Shown: one piece after another, positions 32,469 to 43,343 of the stretch
Layout: every line of letters starts with the position of its first letter
Position numbering within the stretch: position 1 is the stretch's first letter
Source: Isoperla grammatica
Lineage: Eukaryota > Arthropoda > Insecta > Plecoptera > Perlodidae
Direction: 5' to 3'
Length of the DNA stretch: 64,000 nucleotides
Assembly (NCBI GenBank): GCA_945910005.1
Contig: OX246743.1
Coordinates: forward strand, 9,232,736-9,296,735
Notes under the pieces: generated by a model
The model's input: only the letters and a program-made list of their open reading frames with translations
What the model was told of the DNA's origin: nothing
Database searches by the model: none
Program-made: the position numbers and the translations under genes

Positions 32469-33151
32469 AAGACAAAATCTCATTACCGATTGTTATTATG
32501 TCTTTTTGGCCCATAATTTGTTTTGACAGATCAATTCATTTGTTTTTCTGAATGATTCTCCCATTTGAATAACATGGGATTTTTAACATTATGGAAATAG
32601 GTTAGATGACCTTACTTCGCGCGCGCTCGCGCGCGCTACAAGCGATCTAGTAGACCTTGTAATAATATCAACGATAATAAGTTGGACATTTTACAATATC
32701 TAGGATGCAGTGACTTTACAACAATGTCTTTTTTGATACAGTATTTACCAAAACGTGTTTAAAATAATGTTATTATTTAACATATTGTTGTTAATTAATG
32801 TTGAGAAGTGTTCATTTACTAAATAGAAATAAACGTTGGTACAGTTAAAGTCTTATGAGAGCAATAATCTACTAAAGGGTGGGATTTCTGTACTATTTGT
32901 ATGATATAAAATTATTGTTTACTGACATATGACGTCAGAACCTTCTAATCACGAGCAAGATGGCGCAGGTTCGTTTCTGAGCGTGTTTTGACAGCAATAT
33001 CTTTGACTTGCTGTTAAAGCGATGTTAATGCACCTTTCGAGCCGAAACCAATTAGTTCCCGTTTATTTTAACTTGAGGTAACCAGTAAGCAAATAAAAAA
33101 AATGCGTGAGACTTCCCTATTGCGAAGCGCAAAGCGATCTAGTGGACCTTG
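32005..33151. mobile_element. MULE-like TIR element, 1147 bp
   Basis: The left end CACGGTCTCCTGGAT...AATAGGGAAGTCTCA and the right end TGAGACTTCCCTATT...ATCTAGTGGACCTTG are inverted. Farther in, the arms share TGACGTCATATGTCA (about 32212 and 32924). The flank TTCCCAAC is duplicated (31997-32004, 33152-33159). The right arm has CGAAGCGCAAAGCGATC. No transposase is visible. An 8-bp or longer duplication with long arms fits MULE or hAT; the related nested copy has 9 bp, which favours MULE. Confidence 0.75.
32264..32659. mobile_element. Nested MULE-like MITE, 396 bp
   Basis: The ends CAAGGTCTACTGG and CTAGTAGACCTTG are near-perfect inverse complements, with a perfect 9-bp duplication TAATAATAT (32255-32263, 32660-32668). 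The TIRs resemble those of the host element, so a relative has inserted into it. It contains a (TA)n tract at about 32424-32461 and a GCGC-rich block near 32619-32637. Confidence 0.85.
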
Positions 33152-33159
33152 TTCCCAAC

Positions 33160-33257
33160 ATGCTCCCCCCTGTTGATTGGATACAATAAAAAAAATTAAA
33201 AATAACCACTGTACACAACACGACACGACACATCAGTACACGACACGACACGACACA
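33160..33257. repeat. ACGAC-rich degenerate simple repeat
   Basis: Repeated CACGACACGACACATCAG motifs between the MULE-like element and the BEL remnant; no gene. Confidence 0.6.
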
Positions 33258-33521
33258 TCAGCTCGACGGAATCGAGTGCTCGTAGGGGAGGGGCACCAGG
33301 TTGGTGATGGGGAGCTTGAATACACCGCTGGACGTCCGGATTGCAGCGACTCGGACGTGACCATCCTTCCCGGGAAAGGTCTCTGTGTTAACCGCAAGTG
33401 GCCACTCTAGAGGCGGACGACGGTCCTCCTTGATCAGCACCACCATGCCTGGCTGGAGACTGGATTGGGAAGAAGTCCATTTCCCCCGCTGCTGCAACGC
33501 TGATGGCAGTTGACCCATCAA
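33258..33521 (-). pseudogene. BEL/Pao Pol C-terminal remnant
   Basis: The 87-residue minus-strand frame is a DUF5641-type tail. LQQRGKW, VVLIKEDRRPPLEWP, GHVRVAAIRTSSGVFK and LVPLPYE match the end of the intact BEL protein at 9379-9700 position by position while differing in many residues, so it comes from a different family. Everything upstream is missing and a gypsy LTR begins right at the break. Confidence 0.82.
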
Positions 33522-33527
33522 CTGCTA

Positions 33528-33651
33528 CGACGTTGAGACCTTGAACCGGAAGCATGTTAAACATTTATGTATAAGTGATATATGGTCTAAGATCGTAACT
33601 TGGTATCGTGTGTATAAGTGCCACCTACTCCCGAATCCCACAACATAACAT
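33528..33651 (+). repeat. Gypsy-type 5' LTR remnant and leader
   Basis: A TG-starting stretch ends ..ACATAACA just before TTGGCGACGAGAAGG (33651-33665), the kind of primer-site sequence found just inside the 5' LTR of many Ty3/gypsy elements. A partner LTR is not present in the window. Confidence 0.5.
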
Positions 33652-33829
33652 TGGCGACGAGAAGGGATTATTTCTACACTATCAAGGTATGATCTTACCA
33701 TAATATTGAGATGCAATCTCAGCTAGTAAAGACGCGCGCGGCCTAGGCTAGACTTATGGCCTTAGAAGCACATGGTCAATCGTAGGTTACATCTCGTAGA
33801 TACCGTTCCAATCCTTCATCAGCGATAAA

Positions 33830-34102
33830 ATGGCCGGATTCCCGTTGGATTCAACAAAAGCAACCCTGGGCGGATTCCCACCATTCATCATAAGCGAGAT
33901 TCGTGACCAATCTAACATCAGTTCTTTATGGACAAGATGGGTAGACCGGTTTGACATGTACCTAGAAGCCATTGACATTGTCACTCCTAGAAGAAAAATC
34001 GCTCTCCTGTTAACATGTGCGGGTGAGGAAATATTTGACCTACACAAATCCCTACCAGATGCACACTTGCCAGAAGACGCAGATGCCTACGAAGCATGTC
34101 CG
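33830..34102 (+). pseudogene. Truncated Ty3/gypsy Gag
   Basis: About 91 residues starting MAGFPLDSTK. The segment SLWTRWVDRFDMYLEAIDI then KIALLLTCAGEEIFDL has the W..W, F..Y and LLxxxGEE spacing of gypsy Gag capsid N-terminal domains. The frame is cut by the MITE at 34103. It runs opposite to the BEL remnant. No protease or polymerase part follows. Confidence 0.65.
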
Positions 34103-34252
34103 TGAACTTGGCCCCCCCACTTGTCGCACTAATTCTGAAATTCTCAGTATAATTAGTGTGCGCCGTTCCAATTAGGTGTGTCCAAACTCCAGACTTAGTG
34201 CGACCTTAGTTTAGAAGATATTAACGATTTAAGGGTGGGGGGGCCAAGTTCA
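34103..34252. mobile_element. MITE, 150 bp
   Basis: The ends TGAACTTGGCCCCCCCAC and GGTGGGGGGGCCAAGTTCA are inverted, and inside, CGCACTAATT pairs with ATTAGTGCG-like sequence. It terminates the gag remnant. Confidence 0.75.
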
Positions 34253-34420
34253 CGCTGCCCCCCCACATGTCGCACTACTACTGAAATTCTCAGTATAATT
34301 AGTGTGCGCCGTTCCGATTTAGTGTGTCCAAACCACACAATTAGTGCGACCTTAGTTTAGAAGATATTGACGAAAGAAGGTGGGTTGGGGGGGGGGGGGG
34401 AAGTAAGATCATGCTGCCAC
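34253..34420. mobile_element. Second diverged copy of the same MITE
   Basis: Starts GCTGCCCCCCCAC and repeats the internal TCAGTATAATTAGTGTGCGC and TTAGAAGATATT blocks in the same orientation, ending in a G-run. It abuts the first copy, so the pair is a tandem. Confidence 0.65.
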
Positions 34421-35217
34421 GCGCTGTACCAGGCAACAAAAGTAAATTAATGGTATGGCGGAAACTTTACTTAATATCTTTTAACAGCTCATCTCCACGT
34501 ATCTTGCACTTTTTTTTCTTTTGCATTTTCTACAGCTATATTGTTTACTTAAGGATCTTAAAGTTAATTCCCGTGGTAGAACTGAAAATTGTCTACTTTG
34601 AAAAAAATCATCGCCACGCTATGTTTGTTGTGAACGACGTCAAGCGTCTTTGGAATTTCAAAGATTTTCTTGTCACGTTCCACTTTCGGTACCGATTGTG
34701 GATGAACGGTGGCACCTAGTTAGTCCTAACTTCGAAGTTAAGTTCAGTAATAATCCTTGGTGACGTAGTATGAGCGTCGGTAGCGTCGGTTTACACAGGT
34801 CGTGGTGAGGCGACGCCCACTTCAGGTAACCAAAATAGTAGATTTTTTGAGGTTTTTATTTTTGTACGGGTAAACGGTTTAAGATAGAATTTTTTGATTG
34901 TCAGTTCCTTCTTATTCATCGCTCTCTTGATATGTTTCGTATTTAAAAAAAAAAAAAATAAATACAAATTTCATTTTTCTCCGATTGTGTTCTTCTGAGA
35001 CAAAATTTGAAATTTTGGGCGCCTGTATCTCTGTTAGTATGACCCCAAGCATATTTTCGTTTTCAGGATGTCTAGATAATTAACGAAAAAAAAATAAAAA
35101 ACATAAAAAAACAAATTTGGACCACCCGTTTTGTAGCTACGAGCGCTTGAAAAAAGAATTTACCCTTAGTAAACCCTTCTCAACTATTCTGCTCTGAATA
35201 TGAAAGAAAAAAAGTTT

Positions 35218-35293
35218 GCCGGTAACGGGTCTCGAACCCCGGACCGCGAAAACACTAGTCGGCGTCGCTACTGCCTACGCCACACCACTCGAT
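35218..35293 (-). repeat. tRNA-like module A, unit 1
   Basis: The minus strand has an A-box-like TGGCGTAGGCAGTAGCG and a B box GGTTCGAGACC inside a CCGGGGTTCGAGACCCG stem-like region, about 75 bases in all. No CCA end or clean cloverleaf, so it is tRNA-derived and not a tRNA gene. Confidence 0.6.
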
Positions 35294-35651
35294 GGAGGTT
35301 GGAGCGCTTAGACTGGTACATATTGTACTGCTCGCAATGAATGCATGTATGTATCTCGATTCATTCTTATTGTACTTCTAACACCTAACATAGATGGATT
35401 TACGAACAGAGGGTCTTATTTGATTTAAAAACATCCAAGAATACGATCTGAAGATAAAAAAAACTCCGAAATTGAGAAAAAAGCGGGTTCAATTTTCGGA
35501 GTTTTTATCATCGGATTATTGATTGATTGGTTGGTGGCGAAACCGTTATAATCGTTTGTGGAAACAACGAGCCGTTTGACAGTTAAAAAATAAACCGTGT
35601 CCATACACGTTGATGTATTGATATAAATGTGTAAATAATGTAGAAAAAAAG

Positions 35652-35730
35652 ACTGGATGTAACGGGTCTTTAACCCTAGACCTCTTGCACGCTAATCAAG
35701 GACGTTACTGCACACGCCATAGAACACGAT
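35652..35730 (-). repeat. tRNA-like module B, unit 1
   Basis: A-box-like TGGCGTGTGCAGTAACG; the B box is mutated here (GGTTAAAGACC), while units 2-4 keep GGTTCGAGACC. Confidence 0.5.
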
Positions 35731-36884
35731 GATATTTCCAGCGCTTACACAGGTACAAGACATACTGCTCTCAATGTTGTGCATTGTTTGGGGTATTCAG
35801 ATAGCATATATCATAACCTCCTATAGCCGTCTGAACTCCTGATACACATCTCCAGAAAACGCAGTTTTGGGACTTTCAAGACTTGGTTCATTCTCATATC
35901 ATAACCTCCTATAGCCGTCTGAACTCCTGATACACATCCACAGAAAACGCAGTTTTGGGACTTTGAGGACTTAGAAAAATTCCCGTTGGGAACATCACTG
36001 AACAGCCAACATTAAAACATGTTTCCTGGGCTAAACATGAATCATACGCAAACCAAAACATGTTCCATAGGTACACTGGGAATGGAAAATGCAGAAAGAG
36101 TAGACATTATTGTCTTAACCCTTTAATCCGTGACGCTACGCAGTGTCAAAAAGTGCTAAAATTCACTCCGTTTTTGAGTTTTTAATTTTCTACAGCTATA
36201 TTGTTTACCTAAGGGATCTTAAAGTTAATTCCTGTGGTAGATCTGAAAATTGTCTACTTTGAAAAAAATCATCGCCACGCTATGTTTGTTGTGAACGACG
36301 TCAAGCGTCTTTGGATTTTCAAAAAGTTTCTTGTCACGTTCCACTTTCGGTACCGATTGTGGATGAACGGTGGTACCTAGTTAGTCCTTACTTCTAAGTT
36401 AACTTCAGTAATAATCCTTGGTGACGTAGTATGAGCGTCGGTAGTGTCGGTTTACACAGGTCGTGGTGAGGCGACGCCAACTTCAGGTAACCAAAATAGT
36501 AGATTTTTTGAGGTTTTTATTTTTTTACGGGTAAACTGTTTAAGAAAGAATTTTTTGATTGTCAGTTCCTTCTTATTCATCACTCTCTTGATATGTTTCG
36601 TATTTAAAAAAAAAAATAAATAAATAAAAATTTCATTTTTCTCCGATTGTGCTCTTCTGAGACAAAATTTGAAATTTTAGGCGCCTGTATCTCTGTTAGT
36701 ATGACCACCAGCATATTTTCGTTTTCAGGATGCTAGATAATTAACGCAAAAAAAAAAAAAAATAAATAAATAAAAAAAAAAAAATTGGACCACCCGTTTT
36801 TTAGCTACGAGCGCTTGAAAAAAAATTTCCCCTTAGTAAACCCTTCTCAACTATTCTGCTCTGACTATGGAAGAAAAAAAGTTT

Positions 36885-36960
36885 GCCGGTAACGGGTCTC
36901 GAACTTCGGACCGCGAAAACACTAGTCGTCGTCGCTACTGCCTACGCCACGCCACAGGAT
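36885..36960 (-). repeat. tRNA-like module A, unit 2
   Basis: Same A box as unit 1; the B-box region has changed to CGAAGTTCGAGACCCG. Confidence 0.55.
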
Positions 36961-37322
36961 GGAAGTTAGAGCGCTTGGACTGGTACATATTGTACTGCTT
37001 TCAATGAATGCATGTATGTATCTCGATTCATTCTTATTGTAATTCTAACACCTCACATAGATGGATTTACGAACAGAGGGTCTTATTGGATCCAAAAACA
37101 ACCAAGAATACGATCTGAAGATAAAACAACTCCGAAAATTGAGATAAAAAGCGGGTTCAATTTTCGGAGTTTTTATCATCAGATCGTATTGATTGATTGG
37201 TTGGTCGCGAAACCGTTATAATCGTTTGTGGAAACAACGAGCCGTTTGACAGTTAAAAAATAAACCGTGTCCATGCACGTTGATGTATTGATATAAATGT
37301 GTAAATATTGTAGAAAAAAAAG

Positions 37323-37402
37323 ACTGGATGTAACGGGTCTCGAACCCTAGACCTCTTGCACGCTAATCAAGGACGTTACTGCACACGCCATAGAACACGA
37401 TG
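37323..37402 (-). repeat. tRNA-like module B, unit 2
   Basis: A-box-like TGGCGTGTGCAGTAACG and an intact B box GGTTCGAGACC. Confidence 0.55.
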
Positions 37403-38782
37403 AAATTTCCAGCGCTTACACAGGTACAAGACATACTGCTCTCAATGTTGTGCATTGTTTGGGGTATTCAGATAGCATATATCATAACCTCCTATAGCCG
37501 TCTGAACTCCTGATACACATCTCCAGAAAACGCAGTTTTGGGACTTTCAAGACTTGGTTCATTCTCATATCATAACCTCCTATAGCCGTCTGAACTCCTG
37601 ATACACATCCACTGAAAACGCAGTTTTGGGACTTTGAGGACTTAGAATTCCCGTTGGGAACATCACTGAACAGCCAACATTAACGCGAATCTATCGTGCA
37701 GCGGATGGAAGAATTTAGCGCTAGTGTCGCGTAGATATTACCGTTGATCTACATTATTGGCAATAGGCTTATAATAGTTCAGCGAGTTGTCGATAGAATG
37801 CGCCGTAAAAAGAATACTTTGGTGGGAGTTTTCAAACGAGGGTTGTGTCCGACCCGGCCAGTGCGGTATGTTCAAGGCCGGCCGCCTCCCGCCGCGGTCA
37901 ACATCAACCTTTGAAGACGGCATATAAAGCAATGGGTTTTACTTTCCTTCCAGTTTCCATGTCATAATGTTATAACAACAATAATACACAGTGCTGGAAG
38001 TAAGTATCTGATAAAGCTCAATAAGGACTCGTTTTTATTATGCACATATTACATGCGTTCGCTGAATGTCACAAGTGAAAATGTAAGTTACGGGGGGGGG
38101 GATAGTTTTGCACTCAAGCTGGAGGGACACATTTCCAGACTGAAAAAGCACAGAGGGTTTGGGGGGGCGGGGGGGGGGGGGGTCTGCTCCCATATGTTAT
38201 AAAAAGGAATATATACAATTAAAAATTATATGAACGACAGATATAATAAAATATAACATGCACCCAATAATGCCTAAATTCGGTTTCTACAGGTTGTGAT
38301 TGCAATACCAATTATTATAATGTATTTGAATGACTTTCAAAATAAATTCCTTATTTTTTGCGGATAACGTAATCGGCTTTTGCACTTTCGAGGCAACTAA
38401 GAATGTGGCGAATTTTATACAAATCAGTCATCCCGCAAAGTATTCCGAAAAGTAGAGGTATCTATATTATTGCTGTGATGTATTCAAATGTGTACTGCAA
38501 AACATATAGATCAACGTAGATAATCTCTTGGATGTTGCAATGAGTTTGCTCCAACTTTTTGACCCCCATGCTTGTCAATTGAAAGTGGAGTAGCAGTGTC
38601 ACTATGGACGTATAGATAGGTACGTGTAAGAGCAATAAAAACAAAATTAGCATCCCAACAACCCGAGAGATTATATAGTGTACTCTATTTATTTTTTAAT
38701 ACCCACAATAGTCACCGGCCGACTAGTGCAATGTTATTCATCAACATGACGAGTAACCTTACATCTCACATAATAATATGTA

Positions 38783-38934
38783 CAGTAGACACGATACAAG
38801 GGCGGTGATGTATACAATGTACACAATACACAATCAAGATGAAACGACGGTGAGACACAGTTCGTTGGTAGCGTAACAGTAGACACGATACAAGGGTGGT
38901 GATGTATACAATGTACACAATACACAATCAAGTC
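38783..38934 (+). repeat. Short tandem duplication, period about 94 bp
   Basis: CAGTAGACACGATACAAGG followed by a GTGATGTATACAATGTACAC block occurs at about 38783 and 38877 with one base different. Confidence 0.85.
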
Positions 38935-39536
38935 TTCATATGAGTCTGAGATCTCTCCTGATTTGCCCTCTCCCTCACTGAAAAATGATAAAGAAAATAA
39001 TTACAATATATCTGTTCAAATAATTAAAACAGATGTGAATAAATAATAAAATAAGAGACATGAACATGTTTGCCCATGGATATTTTGGTCGGGTGTCAGT
39101 AAAACATGGTCTTGATTAATTCGTATTAAGAGTTTTGCTTCAAATTCATATTTTGTATGTTAACATGCATAAGCGTCGCACCAATGACACTGACCTAAAT
39201 TCAGATTCTGGGCCCTCCCCCGCAAAGAGTTTATTTTCACATTCAACCACATTCCTAAATATCCAAGCGCAGATTACTTTTGTTTATTTTTGTATAACAG
39301 CAATTATGTTTACAAATAGATTTTTCAGTTTGAAAGTATGGAGCGTGATGCTCAGGGATTTATGTTTATAAAAATGTACTCCATGTATTTACAAAACTAA
39401 AAAAGCTGCAGTTTGCGTTATTAATTACTTTTAACGTCTACGGGCGTAATTAGTAACACTAATAACTTACGATTTCAATGCAGGAGGGGAGGGGCTTTGC
39501 CAGGTGATTGAATATACACTTATTTTATCTTTGACA

Positions 39537-40092
39537 TTCATACATACATACATACATACATACATACATACATACATACATACATACATACATACATACA
39601 TACATACATACATACATACATACATACATACATACATACATACATACATACATACATACATACATACATACATACATACATACATACATACATACATACA
39701 TACATACATACATACATACATACATACATACATACATACATACATACATACATACATACATACATACATACATACATACATACATACATACATACATACA
39801 TACATACATACATACATACATACATACATACATACATACATACATACATACATACATACATACATACATACATACATACATACATACATACATACATACA
39901 TACATACATACATACATACATACATACATACATACATACATACATACATACATACATACATACATACATACATACATACATACATACATACATACATACA
40001 TACATACATACATACATACATACATACATACATACATACATACATACATACATACATACATACATACATACATACATACATACATACATACA

Positions 40093-40120
<28 letters not shown>
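39537..40120. repeat. (CATA)n microsatellite, about 580 bp
   Basis: Some 145 uninterrupted CATA units, the longest simple repeat in the window. It is open in all six frames, so the long Met-Tyr-Val-Cys or Ile-His-Thr-Tyr frames across it are artefacts. Confidence 0.97.
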
Positions 40121-40128
<8 letters not shown>

Positions 40129-40400
40129 CAACTGGAGCTCTGCCTAGGGTGACCATTTTCAGTAATAACGAAACTCAGTAATTGAGCACTAGCACAGTTC
40201 TCTTTGATAACTTACCGCGTGCGACCTGCTTTGTATTTTGCGAATATAACAACCCATTCTACGGCTCGCAGACCCTTGCAGTTTTATAGTCCCAATATAA
40301 CAGTACAATGTGAAGGAGGACCACATGCGCGCCATAGTCGGGGAGAAAAAAAAAGAGGTCAGAAACCTTTCGAACAGAAACATTGTCATTTGTCCTCAGT

Positions 40401-40445
40401 AGCATTCCCCTTGGGCTTACTGTCAGTAAGCCCAAGGGGAATGCT
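40401..40445. other. Perfect 22-bp-arm hairpin
   Basis: AGCATTCCCCTTGGGCTTACTG, one central T, then the exact inverse complement. Such perfect long palindromes are usually recent because they are unstable. Confidence 0.9.
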
Positions 40446-40481
40446 CATTTCACTCGATATTTGTTTACGTGTGTGTTTTGG

Positions 40482-40500
40482 AGGGGGGGGGGGGGGGGGG
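40482..40500. repeat. Poly-G run
   Basis: Nineteen consecutive G (one A near 40477 before the run). Confidence 0.9.
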
Positions 40501-40842
40501 ATACCAATAATATGCCTTATGCGTATAGTTCATTTACTTTGCTGTTGGTAGGCCAAAGGGCATATGCTCGGGTAGTGTTTGCACCAACCTCTGACCAAAG
40601 TACGAGTATCCCCACCCTCGCCTCGATACGTAACTACCTTCGGTCGGCGAGCCTTGCATTATCTCACAATCGCTATTAATCATGATAACGGTCGATGTCT
40701 ATGTTAGATGTTCAAGACACCTTTATACAGCTACTACACAACTCTGTCCACCCCGCTACACGTAACGGAGTCCAATCACTTATCCGGATAGGCGTACACA
40801 TGCAGTATCAGTGTATCACCCACTTTTCATAATGTCTATCAT

Positions 40843-41263
40843 CTATGTGTAGAGATTTTCTTCATTTAGGGAAATAATGAAAATAGGAATATACTTTTGC
40901 GAATCAGAGTGTTCAGACGGAACTAACTCAGTTTGTTCCAATAGGTATTGTATGCCAGACGTGCACGGTGTCGATGGACTAGGCTGTTCATGCATCTTTC
41001 TGTAATTGAAATAATAAACATAATATTATTGTTATGCCATACCCACGTGCCTGTGGAACATTGGTGAACATCAATGAACGTTTATAGTTCTCTTACCTTG
41101 GAGGTGAATATTGCGGTTTCATGGCTTCTTTTTCACGCTCTTCTTTTTCACGCTCTTCTTTTTCACGCTCTTCTTTTTTTCTTTTAAAGCGTTTCACTGC
41201 CGCTTTGGCGTGCTTATTCCTTTTCCTTGGCCGACCTGGATTGACCTTGCTATTCCTCCCCAT
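40843..41263 (-). CDS. Candidate two-exon small basic protein, 107 aa
   Basis: Exon 1 is 41263-41097 and exon 2 is 40999-40843. Exon 1 starts at an ATG (MGRNSKVNPGRPRKRNKHAK), has an AT-hook-like GRPRKR at 10-15, a basic stretch to residue 30 and four near-repeats of KEERE to about 47. It ends at AAG|GTAAGAG, an excellent donor. A 97-bp intron ends TTTCAATTACAG, a good acceptor, and the phase-2 join keeps a frame of 52 further residues to TAG. The lengths 167+157 are divisible by three. A CpG-rich block lies just upstream. The basic, hook-bearing protein would be expected to bind DNA in the nucleus; that is inference. It sits inside a TTAA transposon and may be element cargo. I do not recognise the family. 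Confidence 0.4.
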
Positions 41264-41309
41264 GTTGTAATGTAATGTAATGTAATATTGATATGTAAAG
41301 TTGATATTA

Positions 41310-41480
41310 CCGCCTGCACGCACCCGACTTACAGAAACCGTGGCTGCAACGCAAAGTGAAGATCGTACTTCGCGGGTCGAGTCGCGTTGACTAGCCCGTA
41401 ACAGTTCCCGGTTTCGCCACTCGCGTCGCTACCGCCCGCGTTGAAACGTTGCGAACACGAGCGCCGCAGGAAGGTTTTTC
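41310..41480 (-). promoter_or_regulatory. CpG-rich putative promoter
   Basis: By eye about 25 CpG in 165 bases (for example TCGCGGGTCGAGTCGCG and CGCGTCGCTACCGCCCGCG) in otherwise AT-rich, CpG-poor DNA. It lies 50 bases upstream of the candidate gene's ATG on the minus strand. No TATA box was seen. Confidence 0.4.
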
Positions 41481-42826
41481 GAGAGATTTACATAGCTTCA
41501 CTAGACACAACGTTTCTCACTCAATTTTGGTCAGATTTTCACGATTTAAGATTCCTCTAAAAGCTGAGGGTTCTGTGCATCAGCATAAAAAAAGGTATGG
41601 CGTAATGTATAAGTGTAAATTATTTACGTTGAACTGAACATGACCGATTTTGAAAAGATTTTGAACGGTACACTAAAAAAATCACAGAAATGAAAATATT
41701 GAATTAATTAAAATGAAAATCGTACAGCACATTAAGGAAATATTAGTTAGTATGTGGTTTTATTTTCAGCTTCCTGGGACTTGCCATTCGGGCTCACGTT
41801 TGTGGCCAGTTTTGACTATTCAAATTACCGGGACTGCCCGAAAAAAAATTAATAAAAATTAAATTCGATTTTTTATACATTAAATATGTTATAACTAATC
41901 ATTCTGTAACAATATTGATCAAATAAAAAATAAAAAAATGTGTGATAGATTCCCCTTAAAACATGTTTCCTGGGCTAAACATGAATCATACGCAAACCAA
42001 AACATGTTCCATAGGTACACTGGGAATGGAAAATGCAGAAAGAGTAGACATTATTGTCTTAACCCTTTAATCCGTGACGCTACGCAGTGTCAAAAAGTGC
42101 TAAAATTCACTCCGTTTTTGAGTTTTTAATTTTCTACAGCTATATTGTTTACCTAAGGGATCTTAAAGTTAATTCCTGTGGTAGATCTGAAAATTGTCTA
42201 CTTTGAAAAAAATCATCGCCACGCTATGTTTGTTGTGAACGACGTCAAGCGTCTTTGGATTTTCAAAAAGTTTCTTGTCACGTTCCACTTTCGGTACCGA
42301 TTGTGGATGAACGGTGGTACCTAGTTAGTCCTTACTTCTAAGTTAACTTCAGTAATAATCCTTGGTGACGTAGTATGAGCGTCGGTAGTGTCGGTTTACA
42401 CAGGTCGTGGTGAGGCGACGCCAACTTCAGGTAACCAAAATAGTAGATTTTTTGAGGTTTTTATTTTTTTACGGGTAAACTGTTTAAGAAAGAATTTTTT
42501 GATTGTCAGTTCCTTCTTATTCATCACTCTCTTGATATGTTTCGTATTTAAAAAAAAAAATAAATAAATAAAAATTTCATTTTTCTCCGATTGTGCTCTT
42601 CTGAGACAAAATTTGAAATTTTAGGCGCCTGTATCTCTGTTAGTATGACCACCAGCATATTTTCGTTTTCAGGATGCTAGATAATTAACGCAAAAAAAAA
42701 AAAAAAAATAAATAAAAAAAAAAAAATTGGACCACCCGTTTTTTAGCTACGAGCGCTTGAAAAAAAATTTCCCCTTAGTAAACCCTTCTCAACTATTCTG
42801 CTCTGACTATGGAAGAAAAAAAGTTT

Positions 42827-42901
42827 GCCGGTAACGGGTCTCGAACCCCGGACCGCGAAAACACTAGTCGTCGTCGCTACTGCCTACGCCACGCCACAGG
42901 A
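42827..42901 (-). repeat. tRNA-like module A, unit 3
   Basis: A box TGGCGTAGGCAGTAGCG and B box GGTTCGAGACC with the flanking CCGGG/CCCG intact. Confidence 0.6.
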
Positions 42902-43264
42902 TGGAAGTTAGAGCGCTTGGACTGGTACATATTGTACTGCTTTCAATGAATGCATGTATGTATCTCGATTCATTCTTATTGTAATTCTAACACCTCACAT
43001 AGATGGATTTACGAACAGAGGGTCTTATTGGATTTAAAAACAACCAAGAATACGATCTGAAGATAAAAAAACTCCGAAAATTGAGATAAAAAGCGGGTTC
43101 AATTTTCGGAGTTTTTATCATCAGATCGTATTGATTGATTGGTTGGTCGCGAAACCGTTATAATCGTTTGTGGAAACAACGAGCCGTTTGACAGTTAAAA
43201 AATAAACCGTGTCCATGCACGTTGATGTATTAATATAAATGTGTAAATATTGTAGAAAAAAAAG

Positions 43265-43343
43265 ACTGGATGTAACGGGTCTCGAACCCTAGACCTCTTG
43301 CACGCTAATCAAGGACGTTACTGCACACGCCATAGAACACAAT
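43265..43343 (-). repeat. tRNA-like module B, unit 3
   Basis: A-box-like TGGCGTGTGCAGTAACG and B box GGTTCGAGACC. Confidence 0.58.

Larger units (their letters stand above)
34512..36013 (+). repeat. Large tandem array B, unit 1 (5' truncated)
   Basis: The array period is about 1.67 kb. Unit 1 lacks roughly the first 170 bases. It contains two minus-strand tRNA-like modules (35218-35293, 35652-35730) and an internal direct repeat of about 90 bp near 35808-35970 (ATCATAACCTCCTATAGCCG twice). Diagnostic bases such as CAAAGATTTTCTTGTC and CTCGCAATGAATGC group it with unit 4, not with units 2 and 3. Confidence 0.85.
36014..37679 (+). repeat. Array B, unit 2
   Basis: Full unit of about 1668 bp starting AAAACATGTTTCCTGGG. 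Almost identical to unit 3. Modules A (36885-36960, where the B-box flank reads GAACTTCGG) and B (37323-37402) are both on the minus strand. The DNA between them contains an inverted GAATACGATCTGAAGAT / ATCATCAGATCGTATT pair. Confidence 0.88.
37684..41955. mobile_element. TTAA-flanked DNA transposon insertion, 4.27 kb
   Basis: It splits array B at a TTAA that is uninterrupted at 36012-36015 and 43622-43625. TTAA is present on both sides (37680-37683, 41956-41959). The ends CGCGAATCTATC and GATAGATTCCCC form a short imperfect 12-bp inverted repeat. TTAA duplication is characteristic of piggyBac and Kolobok families. No transposase was recognised. Cargo includes a tandem duplication, a 580-bp microsatellite, a perfect hairpin and a candidate two-exon gene on the minus strand. 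Confidence 0.75.

Noticed and set aside
39467..40181. Open frames of 200 or more residues on both strands (Met-Tyr-Val-Cys and Ile-His-Thr-Tyr repeats)
   Set aside because: They are readings of the CATA tetranucleotide tract, which has no stop in any frame.
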